64,000 nt of DNA from Nocardioides euryhalodurans (GCF_004564375.1 NZ_CP038267.1:434001-498000); one strand, 5' to 3'; positions 8,377 to 17,592 are shown, counted from the first letter of the stretch. Made by a program: numbers and translations. Notes: generated from the sequence alone by a model not told the origin.

Positions 8377-10046
8377 CGTCGTACGCCCGCATCCTGCGAC
8401 GCCGATGGAAGCTGGTGCTGCTGCCGTGCGTGGTCGCACTGCTCGCGGCGTGGTGGACGCTGCCGGAGGAGGCGGCGCCGGCCGACGCGGCCGTCACGTC
8501 GTACTCGGCCACGGCCACCCTGATCACGCCGCTCAACGCGCCGGTCGACGAGGTGCCGATCAGCCTGGCGACCGTGGCGCTCTACGCGACGACGGGAGAC
8601 ATCCCCGACCTGGCGGCCGCCGAGCTGAAGTACGACGGCCTGCCCGAAGTCCTGGCCGCGCAGGTGCTGGTCCAGCCCAACGCCGAGACCAGCACGTTGA
8701 CCTTCACGACCACGGACGAGGACGGGCAGGCCGCCGCGAACCGCGTCAACGTGTTCGCGGACACCACGATCCAGTACTTCAAGGACCTGGAGGAGAGCCA
8801 GAACAAGATCCGGGCTCGCGAGATCAACCGGGAGCTGGACCGCATCGGGGAGCAGATCACGGCTCTCGAGGCCGGCGGCACGAACGCCCTCGAGCAGACC
8901 GAGATGGCCTCGTTGAACGAGCAGTACAGCCTCCTGCAGAACGAGCTCAGGACAGTCACCGGCAACTCGAGCGGCCCGATCCTGGAGGTCCTCCAGTCCG
9001 GCGTCCCGATCCCGGAGGCCACGCAGACCTTCGCCGCACCGACCAACCCGATGGCGAGGATCGGCATCGCGGCGCTGCTCGGGCTGCTGCTCGGTGCCGC
9101 GCTGGCGCTGATCGTCGAGCGGCTCGACTCCCGGATGCGGACCCGCGAGCAGGTCGAGGACGCCGTCGGGCTCCCGGTGCTCGCCGAGATCCCGACGATG
9201 CCCAAGAACCACCGCGACGGGGTGGCCAGCGCAGCGCGGCCGGCCAGCACCGTGGCGGAGGCCTTCCGCAACCTGCGCAGCTCGGTGCTGCTGCTGAGCC
9301 CCGGGTTGGCCGACGCCGCCACCAAGGGGGCCAAGCCGGGTGGCCTGACCATCCTCGTGACCAGCGCACTGCCCCACGAGGGCAAGACCACGACCGTGGC
9401 CAACCTGGCCGCGGTGATGGCCGAGGCCGGGCGGCGGGTGCTCGTGCTCTCGCTCGACCTGCGCAACCCGCGGGTCCACCAGGTGTTCGGTGTCGAGAAC
9501 GGCACCGGGGTCTCGGACCTGCTCGCGGCCGACCGGGGGCGCCAGCTCAAGTCCGTCCTGCGTGAGACCGGCATCGCCGGCGTGACGATCGCGACCAGCG
9601 GTCACCAGACCGACCACCCGGGGGCCCTGCTGGCCTCGGTGGGGCCGATGATCGAGGCCGCGCGATCGCTCGCGGACGTCGTCCTCATCGACACGCCGCC
9701 GATGCTGGCCGTCTCCGACGCGCTCGACGTCGCCAGGCACGCCGACGTCACGCTCCTGGTGAGCCGCCTCAACAAGACCACGCGCGGGCAGGCGGAGGAG
9801 TGCCACCGGCTGCTGTCGCGGCTCGGGATCGCGGCGCTCGGCACCGTCCTGGTCGGGACCCGTCCGGCGGGGGCGCGTTACGGCTACCCGATGGCGAGCC
9901 CGCCGGAGGCCACGGTCGCCGAGAAGTCCGAGCAGACCGAGCAGACCGACAGGACCGAGCAGACCGACAAGGCCGAGAAGACCGAGAAGAACGGCAAGAC
10001 CGCGAAGACCGAACGTGCCGACTCCGGCGCGGGCGAGGCGGACTAG
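8367..10046 (+). CDS. Polysaccharide co-polymerase with BY-kinase domain (Wzz-type chain-length determinant fused to tyrosine kinase)
   Basis: 559 residues. A Wzz domain is bracketed by two membrane helices (about residues 14-30 and 231-252), with a periplasmic-type stretch of coiled-coil character between them. Next comes a cytoplasmic ATPase domain with Walker A SALPHEGKTTTVAN (about residue 336), Walker A' region VLVLSLDLRNPR and Walker B VVLIDTPP. This is the bacterial tyrosine-kinase architecture that controls polysaccharide chain length and export. AAGGAG precedes ATG 8367. The C-terminus is odd: about 40 residues made almost only of Glu, Lys, Thr, Gln and Asp, with no tyrosine. Only two Tyr (ARYGYPM) lie just before it, where BY-kinases usually carry a Tyr cluster. 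Confidence 0.9.
   Translation: MEVTSYARILRRRWKLVLLPCVVALLAAWWTLPEEAAPADAAVTSYSATATLITPLNAPVDEVPISLATVALYATTGDIPDLAAAELKYDGLPEVLAAQVLVQPNAETSTLTFTTTDEDGQAAANRVNVFADTTIQYFKDLEESQNKIRAREINRELDRIGEQITALEAGGTNALEQTEMASLNEQYSLLQNELRTVTGNSSGPILEVLQSGVPIPEATQTFAAPTNPMARIGIAALLGLLLGAALALIVERLDSRMRTREQVEDAVGLPVLAEIPTMPKNHRDGVASAARPASTVAEAFRNLRSSVLLLSPGLADAATKGAKPGGLTILVTSALPHEGKTTTVANLAAVMAEAGRRVLVLSLDLRNPRVHQVFGVENGTGVSDLLAADRGRQLKSVLRETGIAGVTIATSGHQTDHPGALLASVGPMIEAARSLADVVLIDTPPMLAVSDALDVARHADVTLLVSRLNKTTRGQAEECHRLLSRLGIAALGTVLVGTRPAGARYGYPMASPPEATVAEKSEQTEQTDRTEQTDKAEKTEKNGKTAKTERADSGAGEAD
9924..10014 (+). repeat. Low-complexity direct repeats encoding a Glu/Lys/Thr tail
   Basis: Degenerate tandem units built on GAGCAGACCGA and GAGAAGACCGA encode the EQTEQTDRTEQTDKAEKTEK-type tail of the BY-kinase. 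Such units can expand or contract by slippage, so tail length may vary between strains. The repeat is seen directly; variability is inferred. Confidence 0.75.
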
Positions 10047-10086
10047 CACCGCCACCACTGCACGTCGACATGGATCTGGGGGGACC

Positions 10087-11400
10087 ATGAGCACGTCAGC
10101 ACGACACCATCTCGAGGCACGACTGGGGGACCGCACCGCGAGCGTGTGCGTGATCGGACAGGGGTACGTCGGCCTCACGCTGGCGGCGGCCTGTGCCGTC
10201 GAGGGCTTCCGGGTCACCGGGATCGACGTGGACGAGGGAAGGGTGGACGCCCTCGCCCGCGGCGAGCTCGTCGTCCCGGGGGTGGAGGAGCCGCTCTTCG
10301 TCCAGGCGTCGGAGAGCAGCTCGCTCCGGTTCGCCTCGGACTTCGAGGACGTCGCCACGGCCGACGTGGTCGTCATCTGCGTCCCGACGCCGGTGACCGA
10401 CCACCGGCCCGACCTCTCGATGGTCGAGTCCGCGGCACGCCAGGTGGGGGAGCGGCTGCGCCGGGGAGCGCTGGTCGTCCTCGAGTCGACCACCTATCCC
10501 GGCACGACCGAGCACGTCGTCGCCCCGCTGCTCGAGCGGGCCCGCTTCCGTGCGGGACGGGACTTCTGGCTCGCGTTCTCACCGGAGCGGATCGACCCGG
10601 GCAACATCAAGTTCGGGCTGCGCACCACCCCGCGGGTGGTGGGCGGCATCGAGCAGGACTCCACGGACCTGGCGGCCGCCTTCTACGGCTCGGTCGTCGA
10701 CAACGTGTTCCCGGTGTCGGGGTGCCGCACCGCCGAGATGGCCAAGCTGCTCGAGAACACGTTCCGGATGGTCAACATCGCGCTCGTCAACGAGCTCGCG
10801 GTGCTGTGCGGGGAGCAGGGCATCGACACCTGGGAGGTCATCGAGGCCGCGGCGACCAAGCCGTTCGGCTTCATGCCCTTCCAGCCCGGGCCCGGCGTGG
10901 GGGGCCACTGCATCCCGCTCGACCCGACCTACCTCGCCTGGCAGTCGCGCCGCGACACGGGCCGGCCGTTCCGGCTGGTCGAGCTCGCGCAGGACATCAA
11001 CGCCGAGATGCCGGCGTACGTCACCCGACGGATCAGCGACGCGCTCGCCGAGCGCGGGGTGGCGCTGCCCAAGGCCCGGATCCTGGCGCTGGGCGTGACC
11101 TACAAGCCCGACGTCGGCGACCTGCGCGAGAGTGCGGCGGTCGCGACGCTCGCCCAGCTGGACCGCCGGGGGGCGCGGATCACCTACCACGACCCGTTCG
11201 TGCCGCGACTGCGCAGCCACGGGATGTCGCTGCGCCGGACCCCGCTGACCCGGGCCAACATCGAGGCGGCCGACGCGGTGGTGGTGCTGACGCCCCACTC
11301 CGAGTACGACCTGGCCGCGATCACCCGGCACGCCCGGCTGGTCTTCGACGCCCGCAACGCGCTCCACCAGCGCGGCGACGACCGGGTGGTGACGCTGTGA
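10087..11400 (+). CDS. UDP-N-acetyl-hexosamine 6-dehydrogenase (WbpA/WecC-type nucleotide-sugar dehydrogenase)
   Basis: 437 residues from ATG 10087, preceded by a GGGGGGA ribosome binding site. N-terminal NAD-binding motif VIGQGYVGLTLA (about residue 19), central FSPERIDPGN, and the catalytic-Cys motif GGHCIPLDPTY (about residue 271). The reaction is a two-step NAD-dependent oxidation of C6 to a carboxylate, giving a UDP-hexosaminuronic acid. The PERxDPGN signature favours UDP-GlcNAc/ManNAc-type substrates over UDP-glucose, though this is a family-level argument. An acidic sugar in the polysaccharide is therefore expected. It overlaps the next gene by GTGA and heads a run of tightly coupled genes. 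Confidence 0.9.
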   Translation: MSTSARHHLEARLGDRTASVCVIGQGYVGLTLAAACAVEGFRVTGIDVDEGRVDALARGELVVPGVEEPLFVQASESSSLRFASDFEDVATADVVVICVPTPVTDHRPDLSMVESAARQVGERLRRGALVVLESTTYPGTTEHVVAPLLERARFRAGRDFWLAFSPERIDPGNIKFGLRTTPRVVGGIEQDSTDLAAAFYGSVVDNVFPVSGCRTAEMAKLLENTFRMVNIALVNELAVLCGEQGIDTWEVIEAAATKPFGFMPFQPGPGVGGHCIPLDPTYLAWQSRRDTGRPFRLVELAQDINAEMPAYVTRRISDALAERGVALPKARILALGVTYKPDVGDLRESAAVATLAQLDRRGARITYHDPFVPRLRSHGMSLRRTPLTRANIEAADAVVVLTPHSEYDLAAITRHARLVFDARNALHQRGDDRVVTL

Positions 11401-11693
11401 GCACGATCGCCACCACCTGCCAGTACGTCCGGGTCGCTGCCGTGCTGTGGCGCGACACCGGTCTCCACGTCCTCGTGCTGCCCGACGGGACCGGCCACGA
11501 GGTGGTCGTCCTGGGTGGCGGCAGCGCGGTCCTGTGGCGGCTGCTCGCCGAACCCGTCGACGCCGCGGCGATCGCCCACCGGCTCGGCCGGGAGACGGGG
11601 GAGGACCTCGACCCCGACGCGGTCACCGCCTGCCTCGAGGACCTCGCCGACCGCGGCGTGGTCGCGCGGCTGATCGAGGAGGACGCGCTGTGA
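11397..11693 (+). CDS. PqqD-like (RRE-fold) small protein
   Basis: 98 residues from GTG 11397 (GTGA overlap with the dehydrogenase gene). The core VLWRLLAEPVDAAAIAHRLG followed by a second predicted helix pair ending LEDLADRGVVARL is the winged-helix pattern of PqqD-type proteins, which bind peptides for modifying enzymes (the RiPP recognition element). It is the first of three PqqD-like genes in this operon and is coupled to the nucleotidyltransferase-like gene behind it (GTGA again). No radical-SAM or lanthipeptide partner is present. Fold assignment is good; its ligand is unknown. Confidence 0.72.
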   Translation: MSTIATTCQYVRVAAVLWRDTGLHVLVLPDGTGHEVVVLGGGSAVLWRLLAEPVDAAAIAHRLGRETGEDLDPDAVTACLEDLADRGVVARLIEEDAL

Positions 11694-12817
11694 TCCCCAC
11701 CTGGGCGCCGCAGACCCACCACGCCACGCTCATCCGCACCGTGGCCGCCCACGGGCTCGCGGGGAGCCTGCTGCACTTCCCCGACGAGCCGCTCGGAGCG
11801 GGGGAGTTCGACCAGCTCCTCCACGACGCACGCAGCCAACGGCTCACCGGCCTGCTCTGGGCCGCCGTCCAGAGCGGCATGCTGCCCGTCACCGACGAGC
11901 AGGTCGAGCGGACCGAGTGGCTCCACGTCGAGACGCTCGCGGGTGTGCTGTCGCTCGAGCGCTTCATGCTCGACACGGTCGGCGAGCTCGACCGCGCGGG
12001 CATCCCGGTGCGGGCGCTCAAGGGTCCCGTGCTCGCGCACCTCGACTACCCCGAGCCGGCCTGGCGCACCTTCGGGGACGTCGACCTGCTCGTGCAGGGC
12101 GACGACTTCGACCGGGCGACCGAGGTCATCATCGCCCGGGGCCACCGCCGCCGGCACCCGGAGCCGAGGCCCGGTTTCGACCGCCGCTTCAGCAAGGGCA
12201 CGAGCTTCCTGACCGAGGACGGGCTCGAGCTCGACCTGCACCGCACCTTCACGATGGGGCCGCTCGGCGTGCGGCTGCGGCTCGACGAGCTGTGGGCACG
12301 GTCGGAGGCCTTCAGGATGGGTGGGCGGCAGCTGCAGGCGCTGCCGGCGGAGGAGCGCTTCGTCCACGCCTGCTACCACGCGGTGCTGGGCGAGGCGACG
12401 CCGCGACTGGTGCCGCTGCGCGACATCGCGCAGCTCGCGCTGACCCGGTCGCTGGACCTCGAGCGGGTGCACCACCTGATCCGCACCAGCGGGGGCGAGG
12501 CCGTCGTCTCCCGGGCCGTGCGGCACGCCTGGCACGAGCTGCGGATCGCCGACGTGCTCTCGCTCTCCGCCTGGGCCGAGGCGTACCGGACCGATCCCCG
12601 CCAGGCCGCCGAGCTCGCGGTCTACGGATCGCACAGCAGCTATGCCCGCAAGTCGGTCGCCTCCATCCGGGCCCTCCCGACCTGGCACGACAGGGCCTCG
12701 TTCGTGCACGCCCTCGTGCTGCCCGACCGCTCCTACCTCGGCACCCGCCACTCCGGTCACCTCGGCCGGCTGCGGACGGGGCTGGCCCAGACCCGGAACC
12801 GGCGGCGCGCGACATGA
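11690..12817 (+). CDS. NTP_transf_5-type putative nucleotidyltransferase
   Basis: 375 residues from GTG 11690. A conserved core RALKGPVLAHLDYPEPAWRT is followed by FGDVDLLV (about residues 128-135), where the D-x-D pair matches the metal-binding motif of nucleotidyltransferase-fold proteins; then comes LDLHRTF. This matches the 'uncharacterised nucleotidyltransferase' family often found beside PqqD-like genes, HprK-like kinases and polysaccharide or lasso-peptide genes. No experimentally fixed reaction is known to me for the family in this setting. It overlaps both neighbours by four bases (GTGA before, ATGA after), implying coupled translation with the PqqD-like protein. Confidence 0.75.
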   Translation: MIPTWAPQTHHATLIRTVAAHGLAGSLLHFPDEPLGAGEFDQLLHDARSQRLTGLLWAAVQSGMLPVTDEQVERTEWLHVETLAGVLSLERFMLDTVGELDRAGIPVRALKGPVLAHLDYPEPAWRTFGDVDLLVQGDDFDRATEVIIARGHRRRHPEPRPGFDRRFSKGTSFLTEDGLELDLHRTFTMGPLGVRLRLDELWARSEAFRMGGRQLQALPAEERFVHACYHAVLGEATPRLVPLRDIAQLALTRSLDLERVHHLIRTSGGEAVVSRAVRHAWHELRIADVLSLSAWAEAYRTDPRQAAELAVYGSHSSYARKSVASIRALPTWHDRASFVHALVLPDRSYLGTRHSGHLGRLRTGLAQTRNRRRAT

Positions 12818-13935
12818 CCGACCTCAGGGTGCTCTGGCTCGCCAAGGGGCTGGGCCGGGGCGGTGCCGAGATGCTCCTCGTGAGCCTCGCCCGCGCCATG
12901 GACCGCACCGACCTCACGATCGAGGTCGCCTACCGGCTGCCCCGCAAGACGGCGCTCGTGCAGCCGTTGCGCGACGCCGGGATCACCGTGCACCCGCTCG
13001 GTGACGGTCCGGCCCCGTGGCCGGTGGAGCTCCGGCGGCTGCTGCGGCAGCGCCGCTACGACGTCGTGCACTCACACGCGCCGCTGGTCGGTGCCGCCGG
13101 CCGGCTGCTGGTGCGCGACGGCACGGTCGCGCTGCACACCGAGCACAACACCTGGGACCGGTACCACCCCGCGACGCGAGTCGTGAACGCCGCGACCATC
13201 GGCCGCAACGAGCTGGTCTGGGCGGTGTCGGACCAGGTCGCGGAGTCGATCCGTCCGAGCCGGCCGCTGCGCCGCCCGCGGGTGGAGGTGCTGCTGCACG
13301 GCGTCGACCTGGCGACCGTACGTCGGGGGGCGGACGCCCGCCGCCACGCCCGTCGACGGCTGGGCATCGACGACGCCCGCTTCGTCTTCGGGACCGTCGG
13401 CAACCTGGCACCCAAGAAGGACCACGACACCATGCTGCGGGCCTTCGCCAAGGTGCACCGTCAGCTCCCGGAGTCCTGCCTGGTCCTCATCGGCACCGGT
13501 CCGCGGCTGGCCGAGCTGCGCTCGCTGGCCACCCGCCTGGGCATCGGCGACTCCGTGCGGTTCCTCGGCATGCGGGACGACGTTCCCGAGCTGCTGCCCG
13601 CCTTCGACACGTTCGTCCTCTCGAGCCTCCACGAGGGGCTGTCGATCGCACTGATCGAGGCGCTCGGGGCGGGCGTGCCGATCGTGTCGACGGCCGTCGG
13701 CGGCATCCCGCAGCTGATCACGAACGACGTCGACGGCGTGCTGGTCCCGCCCCGCGACGTGGCCGCCCTGGAGCGGGCGATGGTGCGGCTGGCCGGCGAC
13801 GCCGGGGACCGGGCGCGGCTCGCGGACGCCGGGATGGAGCGCGCCCTCGACTTCTCGATCCAGCGGGCGGCCGACACCCAGGTCGCCCACTACCGGGCGG
13901 TGGCCGGTCGTCGGGCGGAGGTGGGAGTCGGATGA
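12814..13935 (+). CDS. Glycosyltransferase family 4
   Basis: A 373-residue GT-B enzyme from ATG 12814 (ATGA overlap). N-terminal LAKGLGRGGAEMLL is the usual GT4 glycine-rich loop. The linker has FGTVGNLAPKKDHDTMLRAF. The donor site reads SSLHEGLSIALIEALGAGVP (about residues 269-288), with the expected E-x7-E spacing. It is soluble or peripheral, with no signal peptide. It is the third glycosyltransferase in the window and presumably adds one residue of the repeat unit; the sugar is unknown. ATGA overlap with the GNAT gene downstream. Confidence 0.88.
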   Translation: MTDLRVLWLAKGLGRGGAEMLLVSLARAMDRTDLTIEVAYRLPRKTALVQPLRDAGITVHPLGDGPAPWPVELRRLLRQRRYDVVHSHAPLVGAAGRLLVRDGTVALHTEHNTWDRYHPATRVVNAATIGRNELVWAVSDQVAESIRPSRPLRRPRVEVLLHGVDLATVRRGADARRHARRRLGIDDARFVFGTVGNLAPKKDHDTMLRAFAKVHRQLPESCLVLIGTGPRLAELRSLATRLGIGDSVRFLGMRDDVPELLPAFDTFVLSSLHEGLSIALIEALGAGVPIVSTAVGGIPQLITNDVDGVLVPPRDVAALERAMVRLAGDAGDRARLADAGMERALDFSIQRAADTQVAHYRAVAGRRAEVGVG

Positions 13936-14987
13936 GCGGCGCGCAGACCCTCACCGTGCGCCGCCTCGGCGTCGACGACGAGCCCGAGGTGCTCGACCTG
14001 CTCACCACCGCGATGGCCGGTGGCCCGACGGGCAGCCGCACCTCCGACTTCTTCCGGTGGAAGCACCGGGACAGCCCGTTCGGCGCCTCGCCCGGCCTGG
14101 TCGCGACCGACGGTGACCGCATCGTCGGGGTGCGGCTCTTCCTGCGATGGGAGCTGCAGCTCGGCGACGCCCGGCTGCGGGCGGTCAGGGCCGTCGACAC
14201 CGCGACCCACCCCGACTACCAGCGACGGGGCATCTTCAAGACGCTCACCCTGCAGCTGCTCGACCAGCTCGAGCGCGAGGAGGGCATCGCCCTCGTCTTC
14301 AACACCCCCAACGCCGACAGCCGCCCCGGCTACCTGCGGATGGGCTGGCAGGAGGTCGGCCAGCTCCCGGTGCGGATCAGCCCGGTGCGGCCGCTGCGGT
14401 TCCTGCGCGGGGCGCGGGCAGCGAGTGCCGCCAACGCGTCCGGGTCGGCGAGCGCCGTGGCCCCGGCGACCGACGTACGACCGGTGCGGAGCCCGCTGCC
14501 CACGGCCGCCGAGGTGCTGGCCCACGAGGACGAGGTCGCGGCGCTGCTCGGTCGCGGCGCGGTGCCCGGCCGGCTGCACACGCCGATCACGCCGGCGTAC
14601 CTGCGGTGGCGCTACGCGGCACCCCCGGGGCTCGACTACCGCGCGGTCGCGGTCCGGCGCCACGGCGAGCTGGTCGGCCTGGGCGTCGGCCGCGTCCGCA
14701 GCCGCGCGGGACTGGCGGAGCTCACGCTCGGCGACGTGATGGTCGCCGCCGGCGACACCGGTGCCGCGCGGGCCGTGCTGCGGGCTGCGCGCCGTGCCGG
14801 GGTCGACCACGTCGCGCTGCACGCGTCGCCGGGCAGCGAGGTCGCCCGCGCCGCCCTGGCCGCCGGCTACCTGCCGGCCCCGGGCGGCGGCATCGGCCTG
14901 GTCGCCAACCCTCGTCCCGGCTGCCCGCCGGACGTCCTCGACTCCCGGTCCTGGCGGCTCTCGCTGGGCGACCTCGAGGTGTTCTGA
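13932..14987 (+). CDS. GNAT-family acyltransferase with two GNAT-like halves
   Basis: 351 residues. The N-terminal half (about residues 8-150) is a GNAT domain with the acyl-CoA pyrophosphate-binding pattern DTATHPDYQRRGIFKTL (R/Q-x-x-G-x-x/A type). After an Ala-rich linker (about 155-185) the C-terminal half again looks GNAT-like (LGVGRVRSRAGLAELTLGDV, then ARAVLRAARRAGVDHVALHA). In polysaccharide loci such proteins acylate amino sugars or transfer an aminoacyl-type group. Here it could N-acylate the 4-amino sugar made by the dehydratase and DegT enzymes. It overlaps the following gene by one base (TGATG). Confidence 0.72.
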   Translation: MSGAQTLTVRRLGVDDEPEVLDLLTTAMAGGPTGSRTSDFFRWKHRDSPFGASPGLVATDGDRIVGVRLFLRWELQLGDARLRAVRAVDTATHPDYQRRGIFKTLTLQLLDQLEREEGIALVFNTPNADSRPGYLRMGWQEVGQLPVRISPVRPLRFLRGARAASAANASGSASAVAPATDVRPVRSPLPTAAEVLAHEDEVAALLGRGAVPGRLHTPITPAYLRWRYAAPPGLDYRAVAVRRHGELVGLGVGRVRSRAGLAELTLGDVMVAAGDTGAARAVLRAARRAGVDHVALHASPGSEVARAALAAGYLPAPGGGIGLVANPRPGCPPDVLDSRSWRLSLGDLEVF

Positions 14988-16351
14988 TGACGGGTTCGCT
15001 CTCGCCACGGGCCACCTCGGCCGTCGCGGTCGCCGGGGTGCTGCTCGTGACCTCCTACGCCGGCCTCACCGCCTGGGCGGCCAGCAACGCGACGTACGAG
15101 GTGTGGATCGCGCTGGTCGTGATCCCGCTGCTGCTGATCGGCACGGTGCCGATGCTGCTGCGCGCGGGGCGACGCGACCCCGACCCGCGGTTCGTCCAGG
15201 TGCTGCTGTGGGCGTTCGCCTTCAAGTGCGTGGCGACCGCGGCCCGCTACGGGCTGGCCTACTTCTTCTACGGCGGGCTGTCCGACGCCGCGGTCTACGA
15301 CAACGAGGGGGCCCGGCTCGCCGTCGAGTACCGCTCCGGCAACCTCACCGCCGACATCGGCAAGGACTTCATCGGCACCGGCTTCGTCAGGGTCCTGACC
15401 GGGACGCTCTACGCCATCACCGGGCCCAGCATCTTCGTGGCCTTCGCGGTGTTCGGGCTGATGGCGTTCTGGGGCTGCTACTTCCTCTACCGGGCCTTCC
15501 GGGTGGCGGTGCCCGACGGTGACGCCCGGCGCTACTCGCTGCTCGTCCTGTTCCTGCCCTCGATGCTCTACTGGCCCTCGAGCCTGGGCAAGGAAGCCTT
15601 CATGATCTTCGGGATCGGGCTCTTCGCCTACGGCAGCGCGCTGCTGCTCAGCGGCTACAAGCGCTGGTGGGGTCCGCTGGTGCTCGGGATGCTGGTGACG
15701 GGCGTGGTCCGGCCCCACGTGACGGCGGCCCTGTTCCTGGCGCTGGCCCTCGCCCACGTGCTGCGGCGACGCCCCAACCCCGCCACCGAGCTCACGCCGC
15801 TGGCCTTCGTCGCCTCGGCCACGCTGCTCGCGGTCGGCGGGCTGTTCGCGGTGCAGATGGCGGCCTCGTTCCTCAACGTCCAGGACGTCTCGGTCTCCGG
15901 GGTCGACGAGGCGATCACCAACACCGCCGAGCGCACCGACAAGGGCGGGTCGTCCTTCGAGGCCACGGGCGTCGACAGCATCACCGACTTCCCGATCGCC
16001 GCGTTCTCGGTGATCTTCCGGCCGATGATCATCGAGGCCAACAGCGCCCAGATGATGCTGGCCGCCCTCGAGGGGACGCTGCTCCTCCTGCTGGTCGCCC
16101 TGGGCTGGCGCTCGATCCTCAAGGTGCCCGGCCGGCTGCGGCGACAGCCGTACCTGATCCTCTGCCTGGCCTACACCGTGGCCTTCATCTTCGCGTTCTC
16201 GAACTTCGCCAACTTCGGGATCCTCACCCGCCAGCGCGTCCAGGTGCTGCCGTTCGTCCTGGTCTTCCTGGCACTGCGCACCCCACATCCGTACGAGGCC
16301 GTCGCCTCGGGACGTCCGTCCGAACCTGCTCGTGAAGGGGCACCGTCATGA
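14987..16351 (+). CDS. Polytopic membrane protein, candidate polysaccharide polymerase (Wzy-like)
   Basis: 454 residues with about 10-11 hydrophobic segments, a short N-terminus and a loop of about 60 residues rich in Asp/Glu/Ser/Thr (about 300-350, around DVSVSGVDEAITNTAERTDK). The conserved-looking SSLGKEAFMIFGIG and TGVVRPHVTAALF segments resemble polymerase-like proteins of exopolysaccharide operons. No other polymerase is seen in the locus, so position and topology make Wzy the best guess. Sequence alone does not prove it, because Wzy proteins share little identity. It starts at TGATG and is followed by an ATGA overlap with the aminotransferase gene. Confidence 0.6.
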   Translation: MTGSLSPRATSAVAVAGVLLVTSYAGLTAWAASNATYEVWIALVVIPLLLIGTVPMLLRAGRRDPDPRFVQVLLWAFAFKCVATAARYGLAYFFYGGLSDAAVYDNEGARLAVEYRSGNLTADIGKDFIGTGFVRVLTGTLYAITGPSIFVAFAVFGLMAFWGCYFLYRAFRVAVPDGDARRYSLLVLFLPSMLYWPSSLGKEAFMIFGIGLFAYGSALLLSGYKRWWGPLVLGMLVTGVVRPHVTAALFLALALAHVLRRRPNPATELTPLAFVASATLLAVGGLFAVQMAASFLNVQDVSVSGVDEAITNTAERTDKGGSSFEATGVDSITDFPIAAFSVIFRPMIIEANSAQMMLAALEGTLLLLLVALGWRSILKVPGRLRRQPYLILCLAYTVAFIFAFSNFANFGILTRQRVQVLPFVLVFLALRTPHPYEAVASGRPSEPAREGAPS

Positions 16352-17592
16352 CCCTGCTCACCACTCCGACCACCACGACCACGAAGAAGGCGGCTCCGCG
16401 GAAGCGGACCGGGGACCTCCCGGCCGTCCTCGGCGGTGACCCCGTCTTCGGCGAGCGGCTGCCGCTGGTGCGTCCGGCGCTGGGCGACACCAGCGCCCTC
16501 GAGCGGCGGTACGCCGACATCCTCGGCTCGGGGATGCTGACCAACGGTCCGACGGTGCGCGAGCTCGAGGAGACCGTCGCAGCCCGCCTGGGTGTCGCGC
16601 ACGTCGTCGCGGTGGCCAGCTGCACCTCGGGCCTGATGCTCGTGCTGCAGGCGATCGGTGCCACGCGCCACGTCGTCCTGCCCAGCTTGACGTTCTCCGC
16701 GAGCGCCCACGCCGTGATGTGGGCGGGAGGCACTCCCGCCTTCGCCGAGGTGTCGGAGGACTCACTGACGCTCGATCCCACCGACGCGGAGCGGGTCGTG
16801 TCCGAGCTCGGCGACGACGTGTCGGCGATGACCGCCACGCACGTCTACGGCACACCGTGCCGGACCCAGGCCCTGCAGCAGGTCGCCGACCGGGCCGGCA
16901 TCCCGCTCGTCTACGACGCCGCCCACGGACTCGGGTCGATGCGCGCGGGCACGCCCGTCGGCAACTTCGGCGTGGCCGAGGTGTTCTCGCTCAGCCCCAC
17001 CAAGGTCGTGGTGGCGGGGGAGGGCGGCCTGATCGCCACCCACGACGCCGACCTGGCCCGACAGCTGCGGCTCGGACGCGACTACGGCAACCCCGGTGAC
17101 TACGACACGCGGTTCGCCGGCCTCAACGCACGGATGTCGGAGCTGCACGCCGCGACGGCCCTGCACTCGCTCTCCCTGCTCGACCAGGCGCTGGTCCGGC
17201 GCAGGGAGATGGTGCGGCTCTTCTGGGCCGAGCTCGGCGAGGTGGCCGGCGTCCGGGGGCCGATCCTCGACGAGGGCGACGTGTCGACGTACAAGGACCT
17301 CACCGTCGTAGTCGACGAGGCCACGGCCGGCGTGTCCGCGGCCGAGGTCGGCCGGGCGCTGGCGGCCGAGGGCGTCGACTCGCGCCACTACTACGACCCG
17401 CCGATCCACCGGCAGCAGGCCTACCGGCACCTGCCGGCCCGGTCGCTCCCGCTGACCGACCGGCTGGCGGGGTCGGTCGTGTCGCCGGCGCTCTGGTCGC
17501 ACATGGACGACGACCAGGTGCGTGGGATCGCCCGGGCCTTCCGGCGGATCCTGCACCACGCGCCCGCCGTGCACGAGCAGGAGATCGCATGA
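16348..17592 (+). CDS. DegT/DnrJ/EryC1-family sugar aminotransferase
   Basis: A 414-residue PLP enzyme. After a Thr/Lys-rich disordered N-terminus of about 25 residues the fold-type I core shows VASCTSGLMLVLQAIG, LPSLTFSASAHAV, VYDAAHGLGS, and the Schiff-base Lys in SLSPTKVVVAGEGG (K219). The family transfers an amino group from glutamate to a keto sugar nucleotide. The substrate here is probably the 4-keto-6-deoxy product of the 6505-8376 enzyme, giving a 4-amino sugar. It overlaps the genes on both sides by four bases. Confidence 0.88.
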   Translation: MTLLTTPTTTTTKKAAPRKRTGDLPAVLGGDPVFGERLPLVRPALGDTSALERRYADILGSGMLTNGPTVRELEETVAARLGVAHVVAVASCTSGLMLVLQAIGATRHVVLPSLTFSASAHAVMWAGGTPAFAEVSEDSLTLDPTDAERVVSELGDDVSAMTATHVYGTPCRTQALQQVADRAGIPLVYDAAHGLGSMRAGTPVGNFGVAEVFSLSPTKVVVAGEGGLIATHDADLARQLRLGRDYGNPGDYDTRFAGLNARMSELHAATALHSLSLLDQALVRRREMVRLFWAELGEVAGVRGPILDEGDVSTYKDLTVVVDEATAGVSAAEVGRALAAEGVDSRHYYDPPIHRQQAYRHLPARSLPLTDRLAGSVVSPALWSHMDDDQVRGIARAFRRILHHAPAVHEQEIA

